A stretch of DNA of 64,000 nucleotides. Origin: Boswellia sacra (lineage: Eukaryota; Streptophyta; Magnoliopsida; Sapindales; Burseraceae). The notes under the pieces are model-generated. The model was not told where the DNA came from, made no database searches, and saw nothing but the letters and a program-made list of their open reading frames with translations. Position 1 is the first letter of the stretch. Every line of letters begins with the position of its first letter. Below, piece after piece: positions 22,794 to 36,827 of this stretch. The translations under genes and the position numbers were made by a program. The stretch is taken from contig SNVD02012295.1 of the NCBI GenBank assembly GCA_013180625.2, forward strand, positions 1 to 64,000. Direction: 5' to 3'.

Positions 22794-25700
22794 TCAGAAA
22801 TTGCCTCGTGAGCCTACAATATTAGCAGGTATCTTTCCCGCATTACTCTTTGCATTTACAGCAGCATGTCCTACAGAAGTCTTAGCATTTGCTACCTCAG
22901 CTGCCATGATTGATTTCTTTATCTGCAAAATGACAAAAACCAGACCAGTTATAAGCATGTATAAAAGCAAAAAAAAAAAAAAAAACAAAAAAAAAGAACT
23001 TTTACAGAAGTAATTTATATGACTTCCCCTTTAAGTCAAGTTCCAATATGGCTTAGCATGAATGACAGGTATGGTGTGCACACAAAACATGCATCTGATA
23101 TATCTCACAGAAGTAGGAAAATATCAAGGTTTTATGAATCATCTATTTTATCTCACAATTAAAATATGAAAATATCAAGGCCAAAACTCACCACTGCAAG
23201 CCGCTCCTTGTGGAGATCATTTGGAAGCTGAAAATAGCCATAATAAGATACTATTAGACGAGGTTGCTTACAACACCTCAGGCTCTAGACTACATGTTTG
23301 TGTAATAGACCCATTCTAGATAACATAACCAGTCCTAGCAAATTTTCTTACCAGTTTTCTATAGGTCTTAATCTCATCACCGCTAAACCCAGGAAGCATC
23401 ATATTCCAATTTCTTTCTGTATCAAGGCAGAATAATAGTAAATAAGCACTAGCTGCACAACCTAAAATTAAATAACATATAAAACATGCAGAACTTTTCC
23501 TACATAACTAACCAACATGTAGAAGAATGTCTTTCGCTTCCAATGTATCTGATTTCCGATGCTTTGCTAGTGTGCAACCAAATGTTGCGATCTGATCAAA
23601 GAAAAAGTGATTTTAAAAATGACATTACGAGTAGAAAGACCATCGTATAACATTTACAAAAGCATGAGGAGTCATATAAGTTTAAAGAATGTGTGGCAGG
23701 ATGTGGAAAATTATATATTGCCTAGGCACATTATCAATACACTATCATTACCATAAAAAAGCCTTAGATTAGGTATGTCTGGCTCTTGCAAAGTTTATGC
23801 ATAAAAATTTGATGTCTGAAGAAGCTATATATCTTTTATTTTATTTGGTCCACTCCTTTACCACCACCAGCATATCAATCAATACAAATTCCAATTCAGT
23901 TTTGATAACTCTCACAAATAATGCTATATGATTTCAAATTCTATATGTTAAATCCAGATTACCATAGATACTTAGGAAAAATCAGATAGTAGCATATTGA
24001 AGGTCTGTGGTTTGGTTATGTTCAAAAGAGTGAAAATTCAACTACTCACAGACTCCACAAATTCTTCTGCAATATCCGCAAGGATATCTTCAACTTCAGG
24101 ATCCAATCTTTCCAATGGATCAATCTGTCCAAGAAGCATAAGAGTCAAACCGAAAATCAGGAAACAAAAACAAAAGGGTACATAAGATCACATGAATCTA
24201 AGAGAACCAAAACACATTATGATTAAAGAGAAAGGGACAAAGCATATGAAACCAAGGTAAGCATGGATTGCTAATGCCATTTGCCACTCATTATATATAT
24301 TCGTCAAATGATACTGCATTAGTACAACTTCAATAATGTATACCATTATAGGTCCTCATAAGGGACTCACAATTATTTAAAAAACCCATTGTTGTTATCA
24401 ATTAATAAAACCTCCTCCACACAAGGGGATTTTTAATAAGAGGTAATGACAATCAACTCCCCGACCAGAGGTTCTAAAAATAACAACATACCCAATTGAC
24501 TAATGATTGACCATGTTAAATTAGACCATGTAATGGTAGAATGGGAAATGAATGGGTGAAAATGCCGTTTTTTTTAAATGATAGAGCTCTTTTAGATGAT
24601 GGAGATTTTCTTTTTTCTTTTTTCTTTTTTTTTTTCTTTTTTTTTTTTTTGATAATTAGTTCAACTGAAACTTTTGTAAAATACTGATTTGAGTAGGAAT
24701 CAATTGACGATTATAATTTCTTATACTATTAGATTTTTTTTATCAACGAGTCATCAGTTGTAATTTTCTTACAAGTATCAATCTTAATTTTCTTATAAAT
24801 TTAAACTAATAAGGAAATAATTTTTTAATACACTAAAAATATTAGGATCAAATTAGTTTCAATGATAAGATAGGGTTAATCTTAATTAAAATATTGAGGT
24901 TATAACAATTATTTTCTACTTTTATATCAAGTTTGCACTAGTTCTCACTAATGGGAATTAACGATAGTAGTTTCACTAAACCTTGGGGGTTAATTGTCAT
25001 ATTACCCCTGTAATAATTTAATTAAAGCCCCCTCAATTGGAGTTGCTTCTATAAATAATTATGAATATGACAGTGGTTTTTTTCAAAAATTTCAGATCTC
25101 TCAAGGGGTTCGTTAATAATTACCTCTTAAAATATTCAAATTCACAATAAATGAGTAAAATTTTGAAGATATAATGCATATATATTAAAACAACAATGAT
25201 ATAAAAGTATATCCCCAACAACTGCCAGTTACACTAATAGAAAAGGAAAATTTCATTGACCACCCTTTCAATTCGACTATAATACAGGCAAAGACCATAA
25301 TTTAGAGAATGATATTTACCTAATAGGAATTTATTGGCAAGGATAGGGAAAAAGAAAACGCTTGGTGCTAAAATTCCAATGACAACCAGAATAGTGGTGC
25401 ACATCTATATGATTCTATTAGGGGTGGGCATTTAAAACCAACCCAATCATACCCACTTGGGTTGACCCGACCCGATGGGGTCTATCTTTTAAAATACCCA
25501 ATCAAGTATCAAGTTATGTTGAGTTCATTAAAAGATCCCGATATTTACCCAATCCCTAATATTGTAAAAAAAAAAATGTGTCCTTGTGTCATATTGTTAT
25601 CGGAAGATATACTTAATTACCATAGAGCTCACCATACAAGATTACATATATAAATATAAAAATTCCCCTGCATTATTTAAACCCTAGCCAACCTTAGAAT

Positions 25701-28700
25701 TACAACTCTCCCCTCCCATCCTATCTCAGCCAGATTCACTGTTGCTGCACACCCTTCACATTGCCAATAAAAAGAAGAAAAATCCTTAGTCAGCCATCTA
25801 AAGTCGCTTCACCGCCATTTATGTAGTCTTAATTTTCTCTCTCCACTACATAGCAAGCAACTGATGTCTACTCTCTCTCCACAGCACAGCAAGCAACCAA
25901 CTTCTACTCTCTCTCAGTCAACCTTGCAACTAATGCTAAATGATTGCTGTTTCAATATTTTATTTTGCTTGGGCCTTTGTGGAAGTCTTCAAAAGATTGA
26001 AAAATGTGTTACTGGCAGAAAGTCTTATGTGACAATTTCAGCCTCTCTTCTGTTTCTTTGTATTTAATGTTCCTGTAGTTCATACTAAATGGGTTACAAT
26101 TTAGCAAAGCCTCTCTTATTTCACATTCATTTGTCTTTGTAACTAAGTATTTCACTTTTTTTTTTCCTACTAGAATCTGGGTTCAGAGATTTCAACGTCC
26201 ATTGGAGACTTCAAGAACTCAACACTCCATATGTCCATGTAGGATGTTCTTTAATTAAATTTGAAATTAAAAAAGAATTAAAATAAAATGAGAAAAGTTC
26301 AACCTGATAGACCTGAAGCTACTAGACCCAAACCGATCATGGTCACGGAGCTTTAGTTTTATGGATGAATATACTCGATATTGTGTCTTCTTTTACATGC
26401 TCGATGAATGATTGGGAGGGGTTGGTTTTGGTCAAACCTGACCTAACCTGATAATTGCCCACTCCTAATTCTAAATGCAATGCCTTACACAATTAAGAAG
26501 AATTGTCATTTGTTTTCCTATATATAGTTGCATTTGAAATAACATATGTATAGAAGTTCATCCATTTAAATCCCCATTCGAACAAGTAACTAAAGCAACT
26601 TCATTTAAATTCCTCTTTAATGCCTTAAGTCCAGCTCCTCAAGTGCAAGACAAATTACCATATTTTTTGGTTGGAACAATAAATCTCAGAAGTCAGATTC
26701 TAGGTTTGGGGACCAATCAGTAGCTTATGACCACAGTTTCTTCTTCTTCTTTTTTTTTTTTTTTTTGGATAACCAGAAACCCTTCACCCTTTCATCATTC
26801 AGTGAGTTCTTAAACAGGGGGCTATGTCCAGACCCTGAAGCTTGGTAGAGGGAAACATGTGAGACGTATAAATGTCCCAAGTAGGTGGCCCCAAGAGGAG
26901 ATTATGACCATAGTTAAAGAATTTGGTAATAGTGGTGATACAAATTTAAACTACAAATACTAAGAGAAGGTCATGATGTCTGACCTGGTTAACTAGCTCA
27001 TGGATGCTTCTTTTGCTGAGGATCTGATTTCCAGATTCATTACTTTCTGCATTAGCTATCCTATTCAGCGTCCCTGGTTGGACTGTGTTAGGTTGTATCA
27101 TAGCAAGAGAGGAAGCCTTCTGAACTGCAGAACCCTGGGCCCTCATAATTTGTTGCTGATGGGGTAAGGTTTGAGGGACCCTTGATGAGGGAAACTGTTG
27201 CCCATAAGAATCTTGCAACTGATGTGATGGTTTAGGTTGTGGCTGAACAGATGACACATGCTGTTGCTGCGAAGTTGCTGACAAAGGAGGATGTTGCTGC
27301 GGGATATGTGACCTTGGCTGCATGGATGTTGAGTTCATCTGTGGTCTATACGAAGAGGGGGGAGGCAAAGGAGGCTTCCCTTGTGATCCAGATGATAACC
27401 ATGGCTGATTAAGGGACTGCACACTTTGTGACGCATTTGGCGCAGGAGAGCTAGGAGAGCCAACGGGGGAGACTCTCATAAGGCCTTGCGCTTGGAAATT
27501 CTGGAGAAAGTGAAAAAAAAAATGTTAGCAATGACACGCCAAATGAAGAAGCGAAAAGCCAAAACCTGCCAAAAAATTTTAGAAAGGACAATAAGAACAG
27601 GTCATTTGTTTATAAAAGAAGATGAAATCAACCGTAGAAATATTGCAGTACATATTTAAATTACTAAATCGGTACCCCAAACAGTTTTAACTACACCCTA
27701 AATCAGGAAGGACTGTTTCAGGGCTGTAGTAGATAGCTACATGCAAATGAAAGTCAGCTTCTGAGTTAGAAAAGAATAAACTAAATAAAGAGGTTCACAG
27801 TGACAACTATTCATATTAAACCTAATGCCTCCATCTCCAATGCTTTCCATGACAAACCAAGTAAAAGATATAAGATTGTTCCAGTGCTCAAAGGCTTTTT
27901 AAATACCTAAATCTGACTGCAAGAATGCTGAAACTAAAGTCAGTAAAAAATATAGAGAGATCACGTTCGATAACAAGGCTCCCACTTCAATTGCAACAAG
28001 CTTATTCTATTCAATGTGACCTTAAGAATGGCTATGCTACCACTTTGATTCTAGCGTAAAGAAAACTACAGTATTTCACCTGACTACTGCCGACATGGCT
28101 GACATGGCTAGTTTGACATCTCCACCTCCAGACTTTTCAACAATCAATCATGAAGAAAATTTTCAAGTTACTCCAATGTTCAAAGGTTTCTTACTACCCA
28201 ATCTCACAGCATGAATGCTAAAATTAATCTCAAGAAATAATGACAGGTCACAAATCACTCCATAAACCGCTCCCATTTTCGATTAGACAAGTTGATTCTA
28301 CTCCATGTGACATTTTTTTTAATTTTTTTTATCTTTTGACAAGACAACAAATTCTTTTATAAACAATCATAATTATAAAGAACAAAGGACTGAGCCAGAA
28401 GTTCACTGAATAGAAAACAAAAATACAATAAACCAAATACTTCACTAAAAGCACACAGCGAGCCAATCCGTATAAATAAAGAAGAACGAAATCACAATTG
28501 CTTTGTAATAGAAGACCATATTGAAGAAGAGAATGAAATTTGTACGGACAGTTAACAGACATTCTAACCAAAGGTTTGACAGGTTCAACATTTCAAGATA
28601 TTACAAGCAAGCTGGGAATGGATGATATCTATTCACCAGCTTGAGGGGGAGTGTTGGAAAGCAATATAAGTGTTGCAGGAAATTTCTTCCCGTACAGATT

Positions 28701-30380
28701 TTGTTTTATTAGGCAGTTTTGTTATTCCTTATTTTATGTAATTTGTTCCTGACTTCATTCCTGATATGTAGGGATTTTGTAGGGATTGATATATTTTCTC
28801 CCATATATTTATTCCTTTGTATCATTTATCCTAAGTGAGAAGGAATATACATCATAAAAAATTATTTTATTTGTCTTCCACCGTAAAACCAAAAACAAGA
28901 CCAGAATATAACATCTCGAAAGAACAACCGCTCTCTCCCCTCTGCCAAACACAGTGATCTTTAATGAACAATGGAACACAATTGTTTGGAATGATCTAGC
29001 TAACATTAGCTTTTATCTTCAAACTTTCAGATTCCGTTTTGCATAATACACACCAGTTTGAAGAAAGATAAACCCAAGCTGGCTATTCTAACATTCTTAT
29101 TTTTGAGTGAAACAAACTACAGTATTTCAAATAACTACCGAGCGCCTCTTTACACTCTCTTTACACAAAATAACCAAGTCATTTAGCTCCAACGTATACT
29201 CAAAGAAGGCAAGCACATCCGTGTATCCCCATCTGCTGTTATTAATATTTGACCAGGATAATCTTATTAAAAAATAAACTCATGTGCCTAAAAATTAACA
29301 CAAAAGGCAAACATAAGAAAAAGGAACGGTACTAACTTGGGTAGCAGGGGATTGGCTACTAGGGGAGGATGGGGGCGGTCGAAGAGATGATTGTTGTAGG
29401 GGCCTCGGTTGATGGTGTTGTACAGAAATCCCACCTGGCCGCAGTTGCGAACTCGAACCTAGGGATCCCATCATTCCGATCCCTTGAATTCCTTGCACTT
29501 GCTGCCTCGCCTACAAATTCAGAAATAAGAATGATAATGATAATAATAATATTAAACGACTCATAAAGCTCACAACCCACCAATTTACGCAGAACCAACA
29601 AAAACATCAGCCATGTAATAACAACAATTACAACTAAAAGAACTCCACAAACACACCAGCCATGGCAAATCTTAGTTAATAGAACATGCAAAAATCAATT
29701 AATTACCACACTAATAACTAACGATATGCTTTCAAAGCAAGAAACGAAACAAAGGATGGAACCTGCAATGGGCTGGAATTAGAGACAGAATCAGGGACGT
29801 TAACTCCGGTCCGGCCCAAACCACCAAACTGCTGGCCAAAAGAAGGCGAAAACGACGTGGTGGGTTGCGGAGAAGAAGCACTAGGGCGCGGAGCCAGCAG
29901 GCCAACAGCAGTAGCGCCCCTCTGTGAAGCGGAAGATGAGGGAGAGGAAGAGGAAGAAGACGATGAAGAATGGGTAGGGAAGTGAGAAAAGTGGGAGTGC
30001 TGTTGTTGTTGCTGTTGTTGCTGCTGCTGCTGCTGCCATGGTCTCGAAAATGAAGTCGGTTTAGGTTGCGGTTGCGGTTGCGGTTGAGACAGTGGAGGTT
30101 TCGATGGTTGAGATGGAGTAGGATTTGGATTAGAATTAGGATTAGGGTTAGGGTTTGACGGGGTGGTTGTAGAAGTTGTTAGTGTGGAGGCTGGCGGTTG
30201 TTCTTGTGGTTGTAACGATGGTTTAGTGCTGGTGGTGGTCGGAGGTATAGGAGGTTGTGTTTGTTGTTTGTCCATGAGTTTTTGCGAGGTCAAGTAGGGA
30301 AATTGTGGTAAACTTGGGGGATTGTAGCTTTCATTTCTGTGCCCTGCTTGGTTACTTAAGAATGTTTTCAACAAAGACAA
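22794..30380 (-). CDS. TAF12: TAF12 / EER4-like TFIID subunit
   Basis: TAF12 is a histone-fold subunit of TFIID (and SAGA) that pairs with TAF4 in pol II transcription initiation; the Arabidopsis EER4 homologue affects ethylene responses. Inferred coding exons are 30380-29763, 29510-29337, 27500-26985, 24124-24050, 23591-23513, 23416-23352, 23227-23192 and 22922-22794, all with GT/AG introns and compatible phases, giving 563 codons. Residues 1-420 are Q/P/S/N-rich with a 12-Gln run at 116-127. The histone fold spans roughly 422-509 ([13 protein letters not shown], then [50 protein letters not shown]). A Lys/Ala tail ([14 protein letters not shown]) closes the protein. Met36 (30275, MDKQQTQ) may be the true start. 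No lesion was seen. Confidence 0.9.
25419..26467. mobile_element. Non-autonomous hAT-like element in TAF12 intron 3
   Basis: The ends are inverted: TAGGGGTGGGCA on the left and, reversed, TAGGAGTGGGCA on the right, the form common for plant hAT families. Flanks share an imperfect duplication beginning ATTCTA (about 25412-25419 and 26468-26475). The subterminal parts hold GACCCGACCCGA-type and AACCTGACCTAACC-type repeats. The 1.05 kb interior has no transposase-like coding. Confidence 0.7.
27881..28311. repeat. Diverged 140-bp direct duplication in TAF12 intron 2
   Basis: The segments 27881-28020 and 28172-28311 align end to end (CCAGTGCTCAAAGG versus CCAATGTTCAAAGG at the start, CAATGTGAC versus CCATGTGAC at the end) with many substitutions. 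They are separated by about 150 bp. Confidence 0.65.
28460..28854 (+). mobile_element. Copia retrotransposon remnant: pol end and 3' LTR
   Basis: On the plus strand, antisense to TAF12, the last residues of a Copia polyprotein are visible: EEENEICTD, then in another frame [12 protein letters not shown] and [12 protein letters not shown] with stop. These are followed by the polypurine tract GAGGGGGAG and an LTR starting TGTTGG at 28652. The LTR end near 28854 (ATACATCA) is a guess. The upstream part of the element is missing, so this is a 5'-truncated or deleted copy in intron 2. Confidence 0.75.
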
Positions 30381-31751
30381 TAGGATTGGCTAAGGAGGAT
30401 GAAAAGACACCCATCTTTGGAAACTAATATACAAAACCCCACTCTATTACTCCCCTTAAGAATTAAGTGGGCTATAGCAGCTCCAAAAAAAATTTTAGCA
30501 CTGTACTCATTATTTAATATTTAAAGAATTATGCGTTTTTGACAAATTTTTTTTTAATTCTAAAATATAATACATACAACAAAAAACATATTAAATTCAA
30601 TATATATTTTGATAAGATAAATATATCATATGAAAAAAAATTACAAATCTATATAATTTCCTAATAAACTTATCTAGCTGATTGTCAATCACTTTTCTTA
30701 TCTATTTTCAATAATAAATTTTGTTTTAATTGTGTTTTTATATAATTAAGTAATAAATATTAATTTTAATTACTTAAATAATTTATTTTAGATTTATAAT
30801 TTATTTTTAAAATTATAAATATGATTAATTAACCATTTTATTTAAAATAATAATAACAATGAGATATATTTAACAATAATAATAACAATGAGATATATTT
30901 AACAATAATACTATATTTATAAAGTCTGTATATATAATTGATGTGGTATTGAGTGAATAAAAATATTAATATAAGTTGTCAACATAATAAGTGCTAACAA
31001 CTCGTGTTATTGAACGGTGTTATTGAACGAATGATGCAATGTCAAGAGAAGAGATAAAGAGACAAATTCTGCTGTGTGCAAAAACAAATTCACTTCATCT
31101 GCCTTACTAAGAAAAATGACATAATAATAGATAGGGTCAACTCCATACATCTCTCTTGTAATTTTTTGAAATCTTACATGATAATTTTTTAAATCTTACA
31201 TGATATTTTTTTTTTAAATTTCACATACCTTCCCTCTCCATTAATTACCGTTTGTAAATTATGTTAAACTATATATACTTTACCAAAGAGCAATGCTACA
31301 TCTACAATAAAATCTTAGAATCAATTTTATTACTACTTGAGATAATCAAAACTCACTAAAGGAAAAAAATAAAAAAAAAAATTATATCTTTAATAGGATT
31401 TTACCAACTCAGCTTATAAGAAGAGTTGATAGTAAATGAGCTGTGAATATAGCATTATTCCTTGACAAAATTAACCTATTATTGATAATCTTTAAAATAC
31501 TAAAATCTAACCCAAATTTCTTTAAATATATAATTAATTAAAATCAAAAGAATTGTTAGAAAGAAAAAAGGAATAATTAAAAATAATTAAAATTTCGAAA
31601 AAGTGGGATTATGTCTTCTTCAATTGATGGCTTGTTGAATTACATGACTGATACCATTGGAATCGTCATCCTAAGATTGGCAAACCTAGTTAATCTTTGT
31701 TGTCGCAAAACACAACCTAGAATCAGCCAACGATAGACTAGTCCCTGCACC
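30381..31751. other. TAF12 promoter side and intergenic DNA
   Basis: The first few hundred bases upstream of 30380 should hold the TAF12 promoter and 5' leader; no clear TATA box was assigned. The rest is very AT-rich. A tandem duplication of about 33 bp (AATAATAATAACAATGAGAT unit) lies at about 30845-30910. Confidence 0.5.
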
Positions 31752-32605
31752 TAGGCCTGGTAAATTTCTAAACAACCCGTAACACAACACAAACCCACTT
31801 AAAAAAAACAAGTGTCACGTCTAGTCTTATTGGGTTTGGTCAATATTGGGTCAATATGATAAAACACATTTAATATTCGACTCTATCTGGGTTTATTCTA
31901 TAAAAACTCATTTTCTATATCTAATATGTTAAAAAGGTATTAAATTTATATAGATAAGGTTAAAATTTATTATTAACTCTAAAGTATTATTATTGGTTAA
32001 CTTAATATATTAAGTTGCTTATTAATAAAGGAGGAAGGTTATAAAATATTTTGAAATCTTAGAAAATCATTCACCATTGTTTATTTATTTGGACAAATAT
32101 ATTTAATTTTATACACATATTTAGAAAAGAACTTAGCAAGTGATATTAAGTAAACTTTTTTAAATTATATTTTGATAATACATTATATTTTGAAGTTTTA
32201 ATAGGCTTTAAAATATTTGTCTTTGCATAAATTTCACAACATTTTTATATTTTTATTAAATACTTTTGTTAAGAAAAAAAGCTATCTAAACCGTACAAAT
32301 AAATAGATTTATTCATTGATAAAAAGAATTAGAGTTTATAAGTCATTACTATCTTCATCTTTTTATATTTAAAGTGTAGAGCCATAAGGTGTATGATATA
32401 TTAGTATTTTATTAAATAAGAAAAAAATAATTAGGTTAAACGAATCGATTTCGAGTAACACGTTAAATTAACAGTTCGGTTTGTATTTTGAAAAATAAAC
32501 CCAGCCAATAGGGTGGATTTGGATTACAAAAATTTAATATAATATGAATACAAAATAACGCAACATTACACGAACTTGCTTTAATACGACACGTTGCCAA
32601 GCCTA
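31752..32605. mobile_element. Possible non-autonomous hAT-like element
   Basis: The left end TAGGCCTGGTAAAT and the right end, reversed, TAGGCTTGGCAACG form short inverted repeats. The flanking subterminal sequences carry CAACCCGTAACACAAC and ACGACACG-type motifs seen in many plant hAT-like elements. No convincing 8-bp target duplication was found. The interior is AT-rich and non-coding. Confidence 0.5.
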
Positions 32606-32638
32606 GCTATGCCACAAGGTTCAAGCGACATCACCATG

Positions 32639-32758
32639 TAGGGACGGCAATTTGACCCGTTGGATCTGGGCCCCAGTGTGACTCGTATAGACGCAATAGG
32701 GATTTGATGGTTAGGGGCAGGTCTGAAGCAGAAGACATGACGCCCCTCCCAGGGCAGG
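32639..32758 (+). mobile_element. hAT left-end fragment
   Basis: It begins TAGGGACGGCAATTTGACCC and runs GC-rich until the next LTR. It resembles the hAT left end at 46041 (TAGGATGGCAAAATGACCC), including the shared GGCCCC..GTGTGAC stretch. It is cut off by the gypsy LTR at 32759. Confidence 0.6.
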
Positions 32759-34151
32759 TGTTGAGTGAAATTTACAAGTGCACAGAATCGCGAACAAGTA
32801 ATATAAGGATAAGTAGAGTATCATTCTCACGAAGATTGTGCCTTTAACTACCAAACAATATCTAACTCTAATTTTATTTCAACAATGATTAAATAGTGAC
32901 AATTTCAAATAAATAATAAATAATAACTATAACTAAACTAACTAAATAAAGAAAACAATGGCACTGAATTTAAATAATAAAACTACCAAGGTTATAAAAG
33001 CTCTGGGTTTTCAGATTTAACCAAGATTAATTTAATTTAAATTCCCTAATCCAATCAATCAATATTTATTCCTCTGTTGCCAACCAATTTTACTAAATAA
33101 ATTGTTATTCTTTTTCAAGCAATAATAATGTATATTAATATATTAGAATCACATCTGATCTGTCTCATCTAACTCACTATTAATACCCATTAACTATAAG
33201 AACTCTATAAGGTTGCACAAATCACATTCATATCTCCATCTCATGTCAATTTATGGTAATTCATTCAATGATAGAAACAATTATCACTTCTTAATCTCAA
33301 ATTGAATCGCAAAATCATGTAAAAATTGATCAGGCTTTCGCAAGCATTAAGTATAGAATGAAATGCTCAACAGAATATGGATTAAAACATCAATAAATTG
33401 AGATTAAAAGAATTCAAACATCATAATCCGGCTACATCTTAACCTTAGAAAAGAAAACTAGTTTATAACTAAATTAAACAAAACCACATTCATAATTCAA
33501 AAACATAAAGATGAAGAGAGAAGAAACAAAAACTAGGAATCTTTTGATGAAGAAATCTAAAAAATTTTATGATGTCCTATTTATATGTGTAGGGTTTTAG
33601 GATTCCAAATCCTTTTATAAAACAAACTAAAAAATTTTCCAAATTGATGTTGCTCTGCGTCCCCAAGGACATTGAGTCGTGACTCAACCCTCTCTGCCTA
33701 AAACTCATGTCTAATTCTTAACCTTGTGCCACGGCTCCTACACCATTGCACCGTAGCTCCATGCTTTCTGGTTTGAAGCTCTGCTTCATCTCTTCAGAAT
33801 TTCTACTTTGCACTACCTTCACTCTTTTGACCATAACTTTAAGCACACAACTCAGATTCAGAAACTATAAAATTTTATAAAACCTAGACATCTAGAGTTT
33901 CCAATGGTATATGACACAAAATCTGGTTCAATGTAGATTGATACAATTAATTCCGAAAAGTTGGCTATTTGGCAAAGGTGAAATTTGAATGTTTTTACTT
34001 CGAATTCACTCCAATTGCTTACATTTGCTTTCTACAACCAAATAAATTGAAAATAAAACAAAATAAACATAAAAAGAACAAGTTTAACTTGAAAACAAAA
34101 TAATATGTGAAGAAAAGAGGTACTAAAACGTGAATAATTCATAAGTTATCA
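32759..34151 (-). repeat. 3' LTR of non-autonomous gypsy element
   Basis: On the plus strand it begins TGTTGAGTGAAATTTACAAG and ends ATTCATAAGTTATCA. It matches 36828-38241 over most of its length, for example GTGCACAGAATCGCGAACAA and the AAATTGAGATTAAAAGAATT block. Confidence 0.85.
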
Positions 34152-35914
34152 AATACCCTCAAAAATTGACTTTGCTTGTCCTAAAAAAAAAAATAATAAC
34201 AAAAACAAAAGTCAAACTAAATTAACAAAATTGCTTTGAATTGTGAGAAGGCCTCAAAGATTATATTTAATTATAACTTAAAGAAAATTCAAAACTTTGC
34301 AATTAGCTTGAATTTCAACTCATGGTTAGCTTTGCTCACCCTTAATTCCTTAAGTGTGTGTGTGTTTAGCCAATCTCACTTTATTATTTGTAACCCAGAT
34401 GAGTTTACACATAAAAGTGAATCATGTTTGATCTCTAAATACATACGCGAAGAAAATTTAAACTCCATAGGCCTACTTTTCAAGTCACTCCCCACTAATG
34501 TAGACAAACACAACATCGAAGATCAAATAGGACTTTACTAAGCTTGTAATATTTGGCTAAGGTGAAAGGTATGATAAAGGATATGAATGTGGCTTAAGTC
34601 ACCGTTAAAACATACAAATCATTCAAGACTATGCAGAGCTTAACCCTGCAATAAAAATTCATCAAGTAACTCCCCCAAACTTAATTTTTAATCAACCTTT
34701 TCGCCTTTATTTGCTTTCCACAAAAAACGTACCCCAAACTTATTTCTTTATTTCTTATAAACACTCAAGGATAATGCTTCTTTTCAATAGTTCTTTTGTT
34801 CTTCTTTTTTCCTTTTTTTTACTTAGAGATACTACACCTTCAAACTCATTTGATTCTTTCTCTATTTTTTTTAATGTACCAGAGGTGTAGCCGTCAATAT
34901 ATTTTTGACAAGAGAGAACAATATCACAATCAACTCAACAGCCTCACAAATACAATAGAACTCACTTTCAAATGCTCATAACTCCATCTAACCTCCCATA
35001 AATACCCAAAACCATAGCATAACTCAAAATATACTCTTAAATGATCTGCATGCTTATGAGTAAAGGATACTATTTAGATGATTAAATATAGGCTCGATAA
35101 ATTTAGTGAGTTAACAAAGAAAAATGGTTAAATAGGCTCAAACGGGACAACTAGGGATTAATTTTAATCAAGGATTGGCTAGAAAGGCTCAAACAATGCA
35201 AAGATGGGCTAAATCATTTCGTTAATGTTGTATAGCCTAGGATTTCGCCTGAAGTGACAATCAAACAAGCTCTAGAATTCATTAAAATATAATAAGACAC
35301 TTAAATCACATAAACCTTCTCTAAGTACACAAACAATTCAATGATCATGGCTAATGTGCTCAAATTGTGTTTAAGGAATCAAAAGTAAAGCAAAAAGCAA
35401 TAAATAAGTCAAGCACACATATCTATGCATCATTTATCATTTTCTAAGAGTTATTCATCAATTCAATCATTATCCTATCATAGGCCCTCACAATTCAAGA
35501 GAAAAACAAAGTGAAACAATTTTTTTTTTGTTTACAAATATGACCTAAAACAAAGAAAAACACATAACTAATTCAAACAAAACAAAAACTAAAATCACAA
35601 AGACAACACTCCTAAGAAAATTTCAAACCAAAGCAAAACACCTTAAAAACAAAAAACAAAAATAAAATATTCAAATAAAGAGAAAGGAAGCATAGATAAC
35701 TTCCCCAAATTTGTGTTTGAAAGTGGACTCTTGATAATGAAGCTTTTGAGAACTCCTATCCACTTCCAAATCTTATGCAAACTAAAGCTAATACAATCCA
35801 ATGTAATAGCAATGGGAGTTGAAGTTAATATTTTCTACAAAGTTTTGGAGATATGTGTAGCTTCATTGGAGACCAAATTACCCTCTTCATATCCTAAAAA
35901 GGTTAAATGCTTTC
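34152..35914 (-). other. Non-coding interior of gypsy element
   Basis: About 1.7 kb of AT-rich sequence lies between the gag remnant and the 3' LTR. No conserved domain is visible in any frame. The segment next to the LTR reads, on the minus strand, TTTTTGAGGGTATT, a weak polypurine tract candidate. Confidence 0.6.
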
Positions 35915-36690
35915 CTAATTGAGCATATATGTGATGGTTGGAAAGAGGCTCGTGCTCAATTTTAGGATGTTCTTGCACCAATGGTTGTTTGTTCTCCAAA
36001 GAAGTTTCTTTTGGGCCAATGTTGCAATGATGTTCAAGATTTCTTCAAATTGGCTTGTATCTTGGCTGATCTCAACTTCCTTGGAATTCTCATAGGGTTG
36101 GCCAAGTTGCTTCTTGCTTGTCAATGTGATCACCTTCACTTCCTCCTTAAAATTTGTTTTCGTGTTGCACGGAATCGCTTCTTGAGATCTTGTTGAAATG
36201 AAACTTTCCAATTGGCTCATTATCACTTCATGATTTCTCATGGAGGCTTCGTGGCTTTGTTGCATGATCTTTGTTTCAGACATCAATCGAGAAGTGGTTG
36301 TTGAAATTTGTGCATTGCTGGCAGCAAGTTATGCAATAGCTTCCTCCAAACTACTTTTCTCTTCTTTGAGTTGAACATATAGAGAATAAAGAAAATTATG
36401 CTCATTACCCCATGAGTAATTGGAATAATTTGTCGAAGAAGAGTTATATGTGTTTGGGGAAGGATAGTATTAGTGCCCTTAGAAGTTTGGCACATAATTG
36501 GTTTGGTAGGTGCTTAGGAATGCAAAAGGGTTCCCAACTTGGCAATCAACACTACAATGGTTCTCACCACAAAACTTTCACATTCCAATTTCCCAATTGT
36601 CTTAACATGGCTGCTAGTTGAGCTCTGATTGCATCCATAGTAGCAAAATCAACTCCCTTGTAGGTTGTTATAGCTTCCAAGACTTCACAC
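35915..36690 (-). pseudogene. Gag remnant with zinc knuckle, no capsid
   Basis: Minus-strand reading gives MDAIRAQLAAMLRQLGNW, then after a frameshift a knuckle-like FCGENHCSVDCQVGNPF. Stop-broken text follows (NYSNYSWGNEHNFLYS). A 123-codon open piece (35915-36286) then holds MMSETKIMQQSHEASMRN and ISTRSQEAIP, ending in KKQLGQPYEN-type linker sequence. The order fits the knuckle and linker part of an Athila/Tat-type gag. There is no capsid domain between the primer site and the knuckle, as in the element at 1-2265. Confidence 0.65.
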
Positions 36691-36827
36691 ACACCTAAAA
36701 TCAGCCTAAAAACAACCAAAAACAAAAACTACAAATTAACTAAAAGAAAAACAAATTCAAATTAAATTAGAGTTATTTAGTCTAATAATAGTAAAACAAA
36801 CAATTCCTGGCAACGATGCCCAAAACT

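Noticed and set aside
30120..30165. Telomere-like TTAGGG repeats
   Set aside because: They fall inside TAF12 exon 1 and encode the Asn-Pro repeat; codon-level repetition explains them without an interstitial telomere.
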